The translations under genes and the position numbers were made by a program. A DNA stretch of 64,000 bases from Girardinichthys multiradiatus (lineage: Eukaryota > Chordata > Actinopteri > Cyprinodontiformes > Goodeidae). The notes under the pieces were generated by a model that worked only from the letters and a program-made list of their open reading frames with translations, was not told where the DNA came from and did not search any database. The stretch is from positions 3,222,751 to 3,286,750 of the forward strand of contig NC_061817.1 in the NCBI RefSeq assembly GCF_021462225.1, given 5' to 3'. Each line of letters starts with the position of its first letter. Positions within the stretch are counted from its first letter, which is position 1. Of the stretch, positions 34,101 to 44,221 are shown piece after piece.

Positions 34101-35329
34101 GGGAAGGGCATCGTGTGATGATATCAATGTGACACGCCTTACACAGTGATGCCATGGAAACACATAATCCGTTCTAACAGACAACACCCTGTTGGCTAAT
34201 ACTTCTAAGCATTCATGCCACATTTATGTAAATACAGCAATATAATCACACTCAACCATAGCACACACAGACAAGAAAAATAACACATTCATGGACATAC
34301 ACACTAGGTGTTCATGTCTCTCTGCTTATTTGTGTATGTAGGTGTGAGAGAGAGAGATTCAGAGAGAGAATGATGAGATTTTTTGTTGTTTGGTGTTGTT
34401 TAACCTTCAGAAAAGGTACATGTCCATTTTTTTATTTTTAGATGTGCATGCACTGTATGCATATTTTATATATCCTCTATTCCAAACCAAGATAGACAAT
34501 AAAATCCTTGAAAACGTGAAACATTGCTGGTCATAACTCTGCATTGTCACCATGGCAACATCTTAGTCAGAACTGTAAATTTTCAAAGTGTTATTGACTA
34601 TTGCAACCCCCATTCCTTCTCTGATCCATCAAATCAACACAACAAAACACAACACATCCTGTCCGACAATGTGAATATTCATTCACTGGCCACCTGGCTA
34701 ACGTCTGATCACCCTGAAAGATGAAGGTATGACATGACTTTGATCCAAATTGTAAGATAGACAGTCATGAGACAAGGTACAGAAGGTCAAATGTCAATGG
34801 AGGTAGAGAAAGGAAATCCAGAAAGTTCATTGACTTAGATCAAAGAACGCCCATTTACACACACAGCCTGATCACATTGCTCTTTGATTAGTCTTCCCCG
34901 AGGCTTGAAATAACCTCTCTTAATTTTACTGTAGATCAGACGTATTGGGAATTATCTTACACAGATGAGAAGAAGCATTTGTAAAAGTAATTCCATCTTG
35001 TTATGTCATTATGTGGTCAATTGCGGGCCACAGTAAGATCATTCTGAGGTTATTTCAGTTGTCATTTAGGACTGCACAGGTTTTTTTTCCCCATAGCTAA
35101 TATTGAGCCTTTGGCACTTTTATGTGGAGGTTGCATGTTTTCCCTAATGCTGGCGTGGGTTCAGATCCTCCCTGGTGTTCATAATCATATGCTTCTGAGG
35201 TCTTTAACGTTTTCCAGGTGGTGAGGAGAATTCACAAGGAATGTTAGGACAGAATAACAACACTGCAACCAGAATCCAAACACTCGTAAAACTCCTTATT
35301 AAAGAAAAAACTTTCTTTAATAAAATTAG
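31161..35329. other. long AT-rich stretch without recognisable elements
   Basis: The longest part of the window where I recognise no transposon or gene. A short GA run lies near 34348-34370. Small open frames (for example 33698-33889 and 34524-34724) show no motif. It may be unique host intergenic or intronic DNA, which would make it the best place to place the window by synteny. Confidence 0.45.
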
Positions 35330-35795
35330 AATATCATGAAAAAGTTAAATATTTTTTGTCACTCATCTCAGGTGTTGAAACTTGTACATTATGAAGATTT
35401 ATTATGCATTGAGTAAAATATTTTAAGGCTAGGGTTAGGGTTAACATCTATGGAGTATTGTCAAGAGGAGACATCAGAACCAACTATGCAGATGACCCGA
35501 AGGCCGCTAACAAAGTAACCTTGGCTTCTATTACACCTCAACAGTGCCACAGGCTGATCTCCATGCCACGCCGTATTAATGCAGTGATTCATACATCAGG
35601 AGGCCCAACCAAGTATTGGGCGCATCGAAATGAAGGCGCTTTTCAGAAGTCTGACATATAATTTCTTTTTTATCCTATGTATGATTGTTACAATCTAAGA
35701 CACTGACTTTTGTGTTTTCATTGTTGTTTGCCACAATAATAAAAATTGCAAGAAATAAAGGCTTGAAATATTTCACTTTATGTGTAATAAATATA
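35330..35795 (+). pseudogene. miniature Tc1-like element with transposase C terminus
   Basis: The frame 35458-35661 contains LASITPQQCHRLI, SMPRRINAVI and GGPTKYW, the C-terminal end of a Tc1-like transposase (compare SIRPQQCHRLIASMPRRIEAVI at 47848). Flanking AT-rich sequence (TTAGAATATCATGAAAAAGTT left; AATATTTCACTTTATGTG right) fits the terminal repeats of such an element. The DNA-binding and DDE regions are deleted. A chance GGGTTAGGGTTA word at about 35428 is not telomeric. Confidence 0.65.
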
Positions 35796-35815
35796 TATAT
35801 ATATATATATATATA
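35789..35815. repeat. AT microsatellite
   Basis: About 13 AT units at the right edge of the miniature Tc1-like element. Confidence 0.9.
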
Positions 35816-36887
35816 CAAGTGAAACAGAGTTTGCAGACTTAGAGATAATCAATCAAATGTGAAAAAGCAGCAAATCATTTATTCCTAAACTAACATGGTC
35901 CCACCCAATTCCAAAGTTCTGAGAGATGACCCAAGTCAGTTTTAGAATAACTAGTCTACCCTCAGCCAAAGAGTTCAGGATTAACCCAAAATAGTAACAA
36001 AATCTCTAAATGAATCATGACCACAACCAGACAGTTCCCACACAAACCAATGAATTACAAAACCCAATGAATGGTGGAACATTAAGCATGTCTGTTTTTT
36101 TGTGATTGGTTTGAATATTTTCTAGGAAAGAAAAAAAACAACATCGTGGTAAATCTGATGACTCTTCATGTGTGTGTGTGTGTGTGTGTGTGGGACAAAA
36201 TGTGCAGTCTTTGCTTAGGTTAAACTCCAGGGGTCACTGCAGTGTGAATGATGTTAGAATATAGTTGAAGTGTCCCTGTTTAGGATAGAATTTACCCAGT
36301 GTTTAATATTAAGAGGAACATCTGTTTCATTTTGTAGAATTAGAGGTAACAGACTGGGTACAATTTGTGATGCTCTCTTATCCTCTTCCTCCCTCCCACC
36401 GCCACACCCACCCACCCACGAGACAGAGAGATACAGCCACTTGGGGCAGTGTGGTCTAAGAGTTATCTGTAATCTTGGCTAGGATGGGAACCCTCTGGCA
36501 CTTGTAAGATGATATATGAAGCAAAAAAGGGTCATACGTCTACAAAAATATCACTGTGTCAGTGATTTGGGGGAGTGAGTGTCTGTGAAATACTGTATAA
36601 TTTCAAGCCTTTGGGCCAGAACATTGAATCAAACATAATAACTCAACAAAATAAAAAAAAAGCTTCTATTAACTGTGAAGAGGAGGACTGGTGTTTTAAA
36701 TTTCTCAAGTCTTGAGGGAAAATTTCTTGTATGATTTCTGTTTATTTACGATTTATTAAGATTGGCAATGATGTAGAATTTGTTACAATAATTCTCCCTT
36801 AAGTTGTTTGATTTTTGTAGAGCAGAAATGTTAGAATGGCAGTTAGCTGGGAGTCCCAGTGAAACATTTAAACTACTAATGGCCTTT
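35816..36887. other. no gene recognised; TG microsatellite
   Basis: A TG array lies at about 36172-36192. The 70-codon frame at 36270-36482 lacks a recognised motif. Confidence 0.4.
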
Positions 36888-37765
36888 TTCCACTAGTACC
36901 TACTCAGTGCAGTTCGGCTTGTCTCTACTCGATTATTAGGGTTTTCCATTGGTAACAATTGCTTGGTTTCCAAACGAGCCGAGTCAGACTGAAAATGTGA
37001 CTTTAGAAAACTGTTGGTTACTAATTTGGTAGTCGGCTGTGTCACTGGTTGCTTCAGTCAAGCGACTCCATCATAGACATCAGACCCACCATTTGTAAAA
37101 ACTCATAACAGCAAGCTTTAAAGAAAATAGAAGCCCTGGAATCGACACCATTTTATATTAAGGAATTCTGTGCCATACTAGTATCTATTTCCTGATAGTA
37201 GGCTGGTGTTATGGAATTTAATTTCTTTTAACCAACAATTTCATGGTTCATAATTCTGTTAAACAAAAATATTCAACCAAAAGTGATTCTTTTTCATGTA
37301 TCATAAAGTCTCTGTAATACGTACAAAACAAAAGTAGAGACATTTTTAAAATAGTTTATTGTCAAAGTTCATGATCAGATAAAATGATACATGTTTGAGC
37401 TCAGGGCTAGGAATTCAGCAGGGATATTTTTATATCTTCAACAGCACAAGACGTCTATACACACCTGCACACAGTTGTGATGCTGACTCCCTGGCCCCTC
37501 TCTTCCTTAAGGTCACACATTAACTGAAAGTCATATTTTGTTGCTCCGCTGCTGGATTCAGTTTGTTGAACAGGAAGCTAAACATTTCTTCGGACATCCT
37601 GACGTTCTGTATCCACTGTGTTTTTGTGAAACTGGGAACAGTAACACTGAGAAGCTTGGTTAAACACTCTCTCTCACACACGGTTTGCAGCAATAAATTT
37701 GCAACAAGACGGCCACCTGAAATACATACAGCATACATATTACAATAACTAATATCTTCAACCAC
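36888..37765 (-). mobile_element. PIF/Harbinger-like element relic
   Basis: The left end, GGCCTTTTTCCACTAGTACC followed by TACTCAGTGCAGTTCGGC, matches the terminal pattern of fish Harbinger/ISL2EU-type elements as I know it. The minus-strand frame 37520-37765 contains FTKTQWIQNVRMSEEMFSFLFNKLNPAAEQQN. This resembles the N-terminal WxxxFRMSxxTFxxLCxxLxP block of Harbinger nucleases. The DDE domain and right end are not recognised. Confidence 0.5.
37520..37765 (-). pseudogene. Harbinger nuclease N-terminal fragment
   Basis: 81 codons. The second half has the QWIQNVRMSEEMFSFLFNKL pattern typical of the region preceding the catalytic domain in PIF/Harbinger nucleases. The first half (CISGGRLVANLLLQTVCER) is unassigned. 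It is too short for a nuclease and could be either a relic or, less likely, an exon derived from one. Confidence 0.5.
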
Positions 37766-37873
37766 TAAATCATTTTACGATGGGCTTATTTTGTAAATGA
37801 CCACTATAGCAAGCTAGCGTTCAGTCTTATAGCTCTGTGGCTTCCCACACCCGCTTGTACTTATCCAGGGATA

Positions 37874-37876
<3 letters not shown>

Positions 37877-37923
<47 letters not shown>

Positions 37924-37929
37924 TATACA

Positions 37930-37971
<42 letters not shown>

Positions 37972-37981
37972 TGTATATACT
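37877..37981. repeat. TA array with a perfect 62-bp palindrome
   Basis: TA repeats from 37877 to 37919 run into a perfectly self-complementary segment 37920-37981. Its arms begin GTATATACAGTACATA, around a central TA run. It abuts the left side of the Tc1-like element at 37986. Confidence 0.95.
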
Positions 37982-37985
37982 GAAA

Positions 37986-39321
37986 AAGAAAGTGTGAAAC
38001 AACTGCAAATATGTCTTATATTCTAGGTTCTTCAAAGTAGCCACCTTTTGCTTTGATTACTGCTCTGCACACTCTTGGCATTCTGTTGATGAACTTCAAG
38101 AGGTAGTCCCCTGAAATGGTTTTCACAGGTGTACCTTGTCAGGTTTAATAAGTGGGATTTCAAGCCTTATAATTGTGGTTGGGACCATCCGTTGTGTTGT
38201 GCAGTAGGTGGATACAGTACACAGCTGATAGTCCTACTGAATTGACTGTTAGAATTTGTATTATGGCAAGAAAAAAGCAGCTAAGTAAAGAAAAACGAGT
38301 GTCCATCATTACTTTAAGAAATGAAGGTCAGTCAGTCCGAACAATTGGGAAAACTTTGAAAGTGTCCCCAAGTGCAGTCGCAAAAACCATCAAGCGCTAC
38401 AAAGAAACTGGCTCACCTGAGGACCGCCCCAGGAAAGGAAGACCAAGAGTCACCTCTACTGCGGACGATAAGTTAATCCGAGTCACCAGCCTCAGAAATC
38501 GCAGGTTAACAGCAGCTCATATTAGGGAACAGGTCAATGCCACACAGAGTTCTAGCAGCAGACACATCTCTAGAACAACTGTTAAGAGGAGACTGTGTGA
38601 ATCAGGCCTTCATGGTATAAACGCTGCTAGGAAACCACTGCTGAGGACAGGCAACCGGCAGAGGAGACTTGTTTGGGCTAAAGAACACAAGGAATGGACA
38701 TTAGACCAGTGGAAATCTGTGCTTTGGTCTGATGAGTCCAAGTTTGAGGTCTTTGGTTCCAACCACCGTGTCTTTGTGCGGCGCAGAAGAGGTGAACGGA
38801 TGGACTCTACATGCCTGGTTCCCACCATGAAGCATGGAGGAGGAGGTGTGATGGTGTGGGGGTGCTTTGCTGGTGACACTGTTGGGGATTTATTCAAAAT
38901 TTAAGGCATACTGAACCAGCATGGCTACCACAGCATCTTGCAGCAGCATGCTATTCTATCCGGTTTGCGTTTAGTTGGACCATCATTTATTTTTCAACAG
39001 GACAATGATCCCAAACACACCTCCAGGCTGTGTTAGGGCTATTTGACCAAGAAGGAGAGCCACTTCAGGTGACTACCTCTTGAAGCTCATCAACAGAATG
39101 CCAAGAGTGTGCGGAGCAGTATTCAAAGCAAAAGGTGGCTACTTTGAAGAACCTAGAATATAAGACATATTTTCAGTTGTTTCACACTTTTTTGTTCAGG
39201 ATATAATTCCACATGTGTTAATTCATAGTTTTGATGCCTTCAGTGTGAAGCTACAATATTCATAGTCATGAAAATAAAGAAAACTCTTTGAATGAGAAGG
39301 TGTGTCCAAACGTTTGGTCTG
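37986..39321 (+). mobile_element. Tc1-like transposon, left end lost, internally deleted
   Basis: Inner terminal repeat sequences pair as 37988-38053 and 39127-39192 (GTTCTTCAAAGTAGCCACC and complement). The right end is complete, terminating CGTTTGGTCTG next to TA at 39322-39323. The outer 120 bp or so of the left repeat is missing and replaced by TA-rich sequence. TA arrays flank both sides. Confidence 0.85.
38263..39160 (+). pseudogene. Tc1-like transposase, truncated and internally deleted
   Basis: The family start is MARKKQLSKEKRVSI at 38263; the open frame begins upstream, but those residues are not part of the family. The reading shows a helix-turn-helix (VRTIGKTLKVSPSAVAKTI), the linker RKGRPRVT, and the DDE region with LWSDESKFEVFG and KHGGGGVMVWGCF. 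It then meets TAA at 38902-38904. After the stop, LNQHGYHSILQ and FQQDNDPKH are still readable. Next come a second stop and a deletion that removes the DLNPIE region with the catalytic Glu. The C-terminal RMPRVCGAVFKAKGGYFE block remains before 39160. The gene is clearly dead. Confidence 0.9.
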
Positions 39322-39323
39322 TA

Positions 39324-39411
<88 letters not shown>
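39324..39411. repeat. TA microsatellite, about 85 bp
   Basis: Uninterrupted TA repeats right of the Tc1-like element. Open frames of alternating Ile-Tyr here are artefacts. Confidence 0.97.
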
Positions 39412-39413
<2 letters not shown>

Positions 39414-40429
39414 TCCCCCAGGATCCCACAGAAAACAACCTACTAAACATTTGTCTGCAACAGCCTGACAAGCCAGCATGCTCAGAGACAATTCAAGAGA
39501 AACGTTTTTCTGCATAAACGAACTGAAGTCTGTCTGACAATTCTACCACCATACAAAAACCATTTGCTGCTGAGTATATTGTCCATTTATCACTACAAAG
39601 AGCTGCCCATCAAGCTCTTCAAGTTTGTCAGGTAAAACAAAATGCTAGGATTTCACATTGTTTTGGCATCATACTTCCCTTATTTCATAAATTTATATTG
39701 GTGCTTTGCTTACATATACCTAATCCTGAAAATCTGAACTTATTTCTATTTATAAAAGAGGATCCCATCAGTTTTTAAGGGACGACACCCTGCCTGTAAT
39801 ACAGTGACACTGACAAGTCTGTGAATGACTGTGCTTGACGTTTGCCTGTTCTGGGTTTAACTTTGGCTGACGAAGGAGCCTTTTACATCAGCTTAACTAG
39901 AATCTGATGCTATTGGCTGCTGCCAACGAAAACACATGTAAAAGGAGCAAACAAACTTACACTTGCACACACAAGCTTGAAAAGCCTTAGTCAAACAGTG
40001 TAATGTGGAATGGTCTCTCCCTCTTATCCAAACACACAAATGATTGAAGGCAAATATTACTTCATCATAAGTATTTTTAAAGCAGGTGTTGACAGAAAGA
40101 GAGAATGTAGGGCAAACACAAAGCCACTGTTGTTTGGGATTGAAGTGCTTTGTGTGTGAGAGGTTAACAAGCTCAAGTAACCTTAGAAAGAAAAGAATGA
40201 AAACTTACCAAAGAAAATGTTATCAGTGTAATGATTAGCTTTGAATAGGCCTTTAAATAAATGTTGGCAGTTTTTCATGCCTCCTGTGTCTGATTGCACA
40301 TGCCCACCTATTAGGTTTCTTCTTGTTACTGTATATGAACCACAGGTGTGTGTCAGCATTTGGAAAATTGTATTCCAGAAACAGTTTCTGGAGACTTTTT
40401 TTTATTCACATTCTACTGTATACACTCAT
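39412..40429. other. no gene recognised
   Basis: Anonymous sequence. Overlapping short frames near 40241-40638 show no motif. Confidence 0.4.
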
Positions 40430-40560
40430 TGGCCCCTTTACTAGGTACACATTACTCTCCTGTTCCACCACATCCCAAAGGTGGTCTGTTGCATGGAGAT
40501 CTGGTAACTGTGCAGGACCATCGGAGTTCAGTGAACGCATGTTCAATTAAGGTAGCTGAA
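40430..40560 (-). mobile_element. fragment of a teleost DNA-element family
   Basis: CATTGGCCCCTTTACTAGG followed by CACCACATCCCAAAGGTGG and GAGATCTGGTAACTGTGCAGG is the terminal and adjoining sequence of a common fish DNA element. In intact copies the start reads close to TCATTGGCCACTTTATTAGG. Only about 130 bp remains. Family naming is not possible here. Confidence 0.5.
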
Positions 40561-40867
40561 GACTTATTCATGTTTACAAAATCATATTTTTCTGAATTTG
40601 CTTTTTGTTCTCTTTATATTGTTTGTATCTTACTGTAAAGGATTATGATTTTTATTTGTAAAATATGCAATATAAATAAAGTTTACTTAATAATAGAAGA
40701 TGGGTACACTGTGATCATATAAATGTAGAAATGGTCACAGCAATGGAGGTATGCCATGGAATATAAACAATGCTCAGTCAAATATTTATGACACCATTAC
40801 ACAACCATCAGCCTGATTCATTGATACCATGCAGATTGGATCTATGTTTTCATGTTGTTTATGGCTA
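40561..40867. other. no gene recognised
   Basis: AT-rich sequence with nothing recognisable. Confidence 0.4.
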
Positions 40868-41117
40868 ATTCGTTATGTTATGATTTGGGGTTGTTTGGTT
40901 TTTGGTTTCTGGTTTTTTCCTTATGTTTTTCACTGCTCCAGTCTTTAATCATGTTTCTGTTTATTATTTTCCTAGTCATGCTTTAGTTTTTGTCTTCTAG
41001 TTCATGTGCGGTCAAGTTAAGTTTTTGGATCTGGTTATGCTTTCGTTTCATGTTTTTCTAGTTATGTTTCTATTAGTTTGTTTCCTTGGATTTGCGTTCT
41101 GTTCAAGCCATGTTTTG

Positions 41118-41423
41118 CTCCAGTCACGTTTTGTTCTGTCAATTAAGTTTATTCGGTTCACCTGCACCATGTTAATCAGTTTTGTGTTCCACCTATACCA
41201 TGCTCCATTTAATCACACCTGTTCAGTTAGTCGTCGGGGAAACATCTTTTCAAATCATGCTCAAGTCTTGCGTTTTCATCATGCCAAGCCTGTCTTGCCA
41301 ACCTGCCCATGTCTGTTTATGCGGTCACCATCTGTGAGTGAGTTTTTGTTTTTTATTAAATTGTTTTTCACCGTCATGCTGCCTGCTAGTCTGCATTCTG
41401 GGTCCGTTGTTCACGTCCTGACA
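41118..41423 (+). repeat. direct repeat 1 (LTR-like)
   Basis: 306 bp, pairing with 42487-42800. The main differences are an extra CTAC near 42741 and an extra TCG near 42778 in the second copy. Confidence 0.9.
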
Positions 41424-41427
41424 GATC

Positions 41428-41818
41428 AAGTCACTGGGGGTCCTGCCGACGCCTCAGCTCCTGCTCAAGTCACTGGGGGTCCTGCCGACGCCTCAGCTCC
41501 TGCTCATGCCCCTGGGGGTCCGGCTGACGCCTCAGCTCCTGCTCACGCCACTGGGGTCCGGCCGACGCCTCAGCTCCTGCTCAAGTCACTGGGGGTCCTG
41601 CCGACGCCTCAGCTCCTGCTCAAGTCACTGGGGGTCCTGCCGACGCCTCAGCTCCTGCTCACGTCACTGGGGGACCTGCCGAAGCCTCAGCTCCTGCTCA
41701 CGTCACTGGGGGTCCTGCCGACGCCTCAGCTCCTGCTCACGTCACTGAGGGTCCTGCCGACGCCTCAGCTCCTGCTCAAGTCACTGAGGGTCCCGCCGAC
41801 GCCTCAGCTCCTGTTCCT
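41428..41818 (+). repeat. 39-bp minisatellite, about 10 units
   Basis: Unit AGTCACTGGGGGTCCTGCCG plus 19 more bases. In frame it encodes a 13-residue unit of the VTGGPADASAPAH type. One unit near 41545 has lost a G, which shifts the frame downstream. Confidence 0.95.
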
Positions 41819-41826
41819 AGTCTGCA

Positions 41827-42060
41827 GGGGTTCAGTGAGGAACTGGTCCTCGTTCTGGCCTCTGAGCCCTGCGACGAGGGGTTCGAGGAGGGATCGACGC
41901 CGGACCCTGTTCCTGAAGGGTTCAAGGAACGTTTTGTCCTTGTTCTGGCTTCTGAACCCTGCGACGAGGGGTTCGAGGAGGAAGTGCCGCCATTGAACCC
42001 TGTTCATGAGGGGTTCAAGGAACAGTTTGTCCTCGTTCTGGCCTTTGAACCCAGAGACGA
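41827..42060 (+). repeat. 90/93-bp imperfect repeat, about 2.5 units
   Basis: Units begin GGGGTTC(A/G)AGGA at about 41827, 41917 and 42010. They encode related segments of the VLVLASEPCDEGFEE type. Confidence 0.8.
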
Positions 42061-42310
42061 GGGTTCGCCTGGCTCTGCTTAAGCCTCTGAGGGTTCGTCT
42101 GGCTCTGCTTCAGCCTCTGAGGGTTTGCCTGGCTCTGCTTCAGCCTCTGAGGGTTTGCCAGGCTCTGCTTCAGCCTCTGAGGGTTCGCCAGGCTCTGCTT
42201 CAGCCTCTGAGGGTTTGCCAGGCTCTGCTTCAGCCTCTGAGGGTTCGCCAGGCTCTGCTTCAGCCTCTGAGGGTTTGTCAGGCTCTGCTTCAGCCTCTGA
42301 GGGTTCACCA
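42061..42310 (+). repeat. 30-bp minisatellite, 8 units plus part
   Basis: Unit GGGTTCGCCTGGCTCTGCTT plus CAGCCTCTGA, repeating exactly every 30 bases. It encodes a decapeptide of the GSPGSASASE type. The first unit has AAGCC in place of CAGCC, which makes a stop in that frame. Confidence 0.97.
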
Positions 42311-42315
42311 GGTCG

Positions 42316-42480
42316 CTGGGGACGACCTCTTGGTCGCCCGCTGGAACTCTGTGCCTGCTGGGGACGACCTCCTGGTCGCCCGCCGGAACTCTGTGCCTGC
42401 TGGGGACAACCTCCTGGTCGCCCGCCGGAACTCTGTGCCTGCTGGGGACGACCTCCTGGTCGCCCGCCGGAACTCTGTTT
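42316..42480 (+). repeat. 42-bp minisatellite, 4 units
   Basis: Units start at 42316, 42358, 42400 and 42442 (CTGGGGACGACCTCCTGGTC...). They encode a 14-residue GRPPGRPPELCACW-type repeat in one frame. Confidence 0.95.
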
Positions 42481-42486
42481 TTGTTT

Positions 42487-42800
42487 CTCCAGTCACGTTT
42501 TGTTCTGTCAATTAAGTTTATTTGGTTCACCTGCACCATGTTAATCAGTTTTGTGTTCCACCTGTACCATGCTCCATTTAATCACACCTGTTCAGTTAGT
42601 CGTCGGGGAAACATCTTTTCAAATCATGCTCAAGTCTTGCGTTTTCATCATGCCAAGCCTGTCTTGCCAACCTGCCCATGTCTGTTTTTGCGGTCACCAT
42701 CTGTGAGTGAGTTTTTGTTTTTTATTAAATTGTTTTTCACCTACCGTCATGCTGCCTGCTAGTCTGCATTCTGGGTTCGTCCGTTGTTCACGTCCTGACA
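42487..42800 (+). repeat. direct repeat 2 (LTR-like)
   Basis: 314 bp partner of 41118-41423, ending CACGTCCTGACA at 42800. Confidence 0.9.
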
Positions 42801-43029
42801 CCCTATCATCTAAATGATACATCTGAAATCGACAAACAGGCAATTTTTCTTCAATCTAATATTTTCCATAGTTTGTAATCTTGGTTTCCTGTTGCAGCAG
42901 ACAATATTGGTTTGTCTAGTCCTTTGCTGCTGTAGCACACCTGCCTCAAATTGTGATGTGTTGTGTTTTCAGAGATGGTCCACACATGGTTGTAACAAGT
43001 GTGGAATACAATGGTATTTTGAAATACCA

Positions 43030-43340
43030 AGACTAACCTGTCGGGCACCAACAAAGTCACCTAAATCATCTTTCTTTCCCATTCTGATGTTCACAGACTT
43101 CAGTAAGTTACCTTTACCACATCTAGGTGCCCAAATGCATTGGTAGAAATTGCATGATTGGCTCATTTGCTATTTGTTTAAATAGCAATTGAACAGCTCA
43201 AACAATAAAGCAGTGTCTACATAAGGCTTGTTTTCACTGAAGGAGTAGATTGTAGGAACCACAGAAGTTTTCTGAGCCCTTTTTTAACCCCAGACACCAA
43301 ACCTCACTCCCATAGAATATGTGCCTTGTGGAAATGTAGT
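43030..43340 (+). mobile_element. DNA-element relic with Tc1-like motif
   Basis: The 43030-43215 segment (CTGTCGGGCACCAACAAAGTC, TTACCACATCTAGGTGCCC, GATTGGCTCATTTGCTATTTG) is the terminal region of the same common fish element seen in part at 40430. Just beyond, 43290-43325 reads PQTPNLTPIEYV in one frame, the DLTPIE catalytic signature of Tc1-like transposases with Asp changed to Asn. No open frame exists. Confidence 0.45.
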
Positions 43341-44219
43341 ATTTTTGGTATTTACTCTTAACCACTGGGGTGTAGTTTTGTAAATCAGGGGTGCTAAGCA
43401 TTTGCGACTGGAAGCATATTCACTGCATCTGCAGTTAATATTTTTTGTTAATTTTAGCTGTGAATGTAGTAGATTTTAAACCATAGACACTGAATAAAGT
43501 AATTTCTAGTGGCAAAGTAATATTTTGGGCTTTTTAACCATCTTTGTTTACTTTTTGCAATCAGAACTCCTGTTTATCTTTTAACAGAACATAAAATATC
43601 ACCATAGATAAAAAAATATATATAAAAATGTGGCCTATCAATTATATTCTAACTTATACTAAAATCCCTTTTGCGTGATTTATAGAAAAAGGGAGAGTAA
43701 ATCAATACTTTGACAGCTTGATGAATAAAGTTACCAGAAAAATATAAATGTTTATCCTAAGGGTTGAAATGTTATATCTAGATCTAGTTCTTTAAATATA
43801 ATTACATGAATTAATTAACTTTGTTAAAGGAAATGATGGTTCCTTTAATAATATAGGAAAAATAATAAGAAAAAAAGATGAGCTCAATCGTACTTGCAAA
43901 CGTACAAGAACTATAAGAATTAAAACCTGTAGTGGGATAATTCAGTAATGTCACACAAGGAATGCACTGCCTATTAATAGTTTTATCTTTTTCTCCCCAT
44001 GCAGAACAGAGCTTACAAAGATGTTGCTTTTATCCCAAGCCTCCAGTGGGTGGCAACACAGTGCACATTTCTTCTCTCATTGTGTGCTTGTGTGTGTATG
44101 TTTGGGCAGTTTCTTGCAAACTGTCTCCGTCCATTGCGCTTAGCATTACCAACTCTTTTGTAGCTGGTGACAGATTACAGTGAGCAGATAGATCTAATTT
44201 AAAGCTAACAATGTGACAC
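43341..44219. other. no gene recognised
   Basis: AT-rich sequence with no motif recognised. A splice-acceptor-like CCCCATGCAG near 43996 is not supported by a following conserved frame. Confidence 0.4.
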
Positions 44220-44221
44220 TA

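Larger units (their letters stand above)
40868..42800 (+). mobile_element. LTR-like direct repeats enclosing a coding-like minisatellite block
   Basis: Direct repeats 41118-41423 and 42487-42800 are nearly identical (starting CTCCAGTCACGTTTTGTTC, ending CACGTCCTGACA). They enclose about 1.06 kb of GC-rich tandem repeats. The first repeat continues upstream to perhaps 40868 and the second does not. The CTGACA end and the size suggest LTRs of a degenerate element, with the enclosed part a remnant of its internal region, but no gag or pol motif is visible. The 330-codon frame 41004-41996 runs through LTR-like sequence and the first array and is not a convincing gene. Confidence 0.55.

Noticed and set aside
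35425..35445. Telomere-like GGGTTAGGGTTA
   Set aside because: Only two units inside a Tc1-like relic; not an interstitial telomeric array.
39223..39517. Open frames of alternating Ile and Tyr on both strands
   Set aside because: Artefact of the TA microsatellite; no start context or domain.
41004..41996. 330-codon plus-strand frame as a host gene
   Set aside because: It runs from LTR-like direct repeat sequence into a minisatellite and changes peptide register at a one-base indel; no conserved domain.
42061..42480. CRISPR-like array of regular repeats
   Set aside because: Units are contiguous with no unique spacers, in a vertebrate genome; these are minisatellites.
42015..42539. 174-codon minus-strand frame over the minisatellites
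   Set aside because: GC-rich tandem arrays lack stops in several frames at once, so openness carries no weight.
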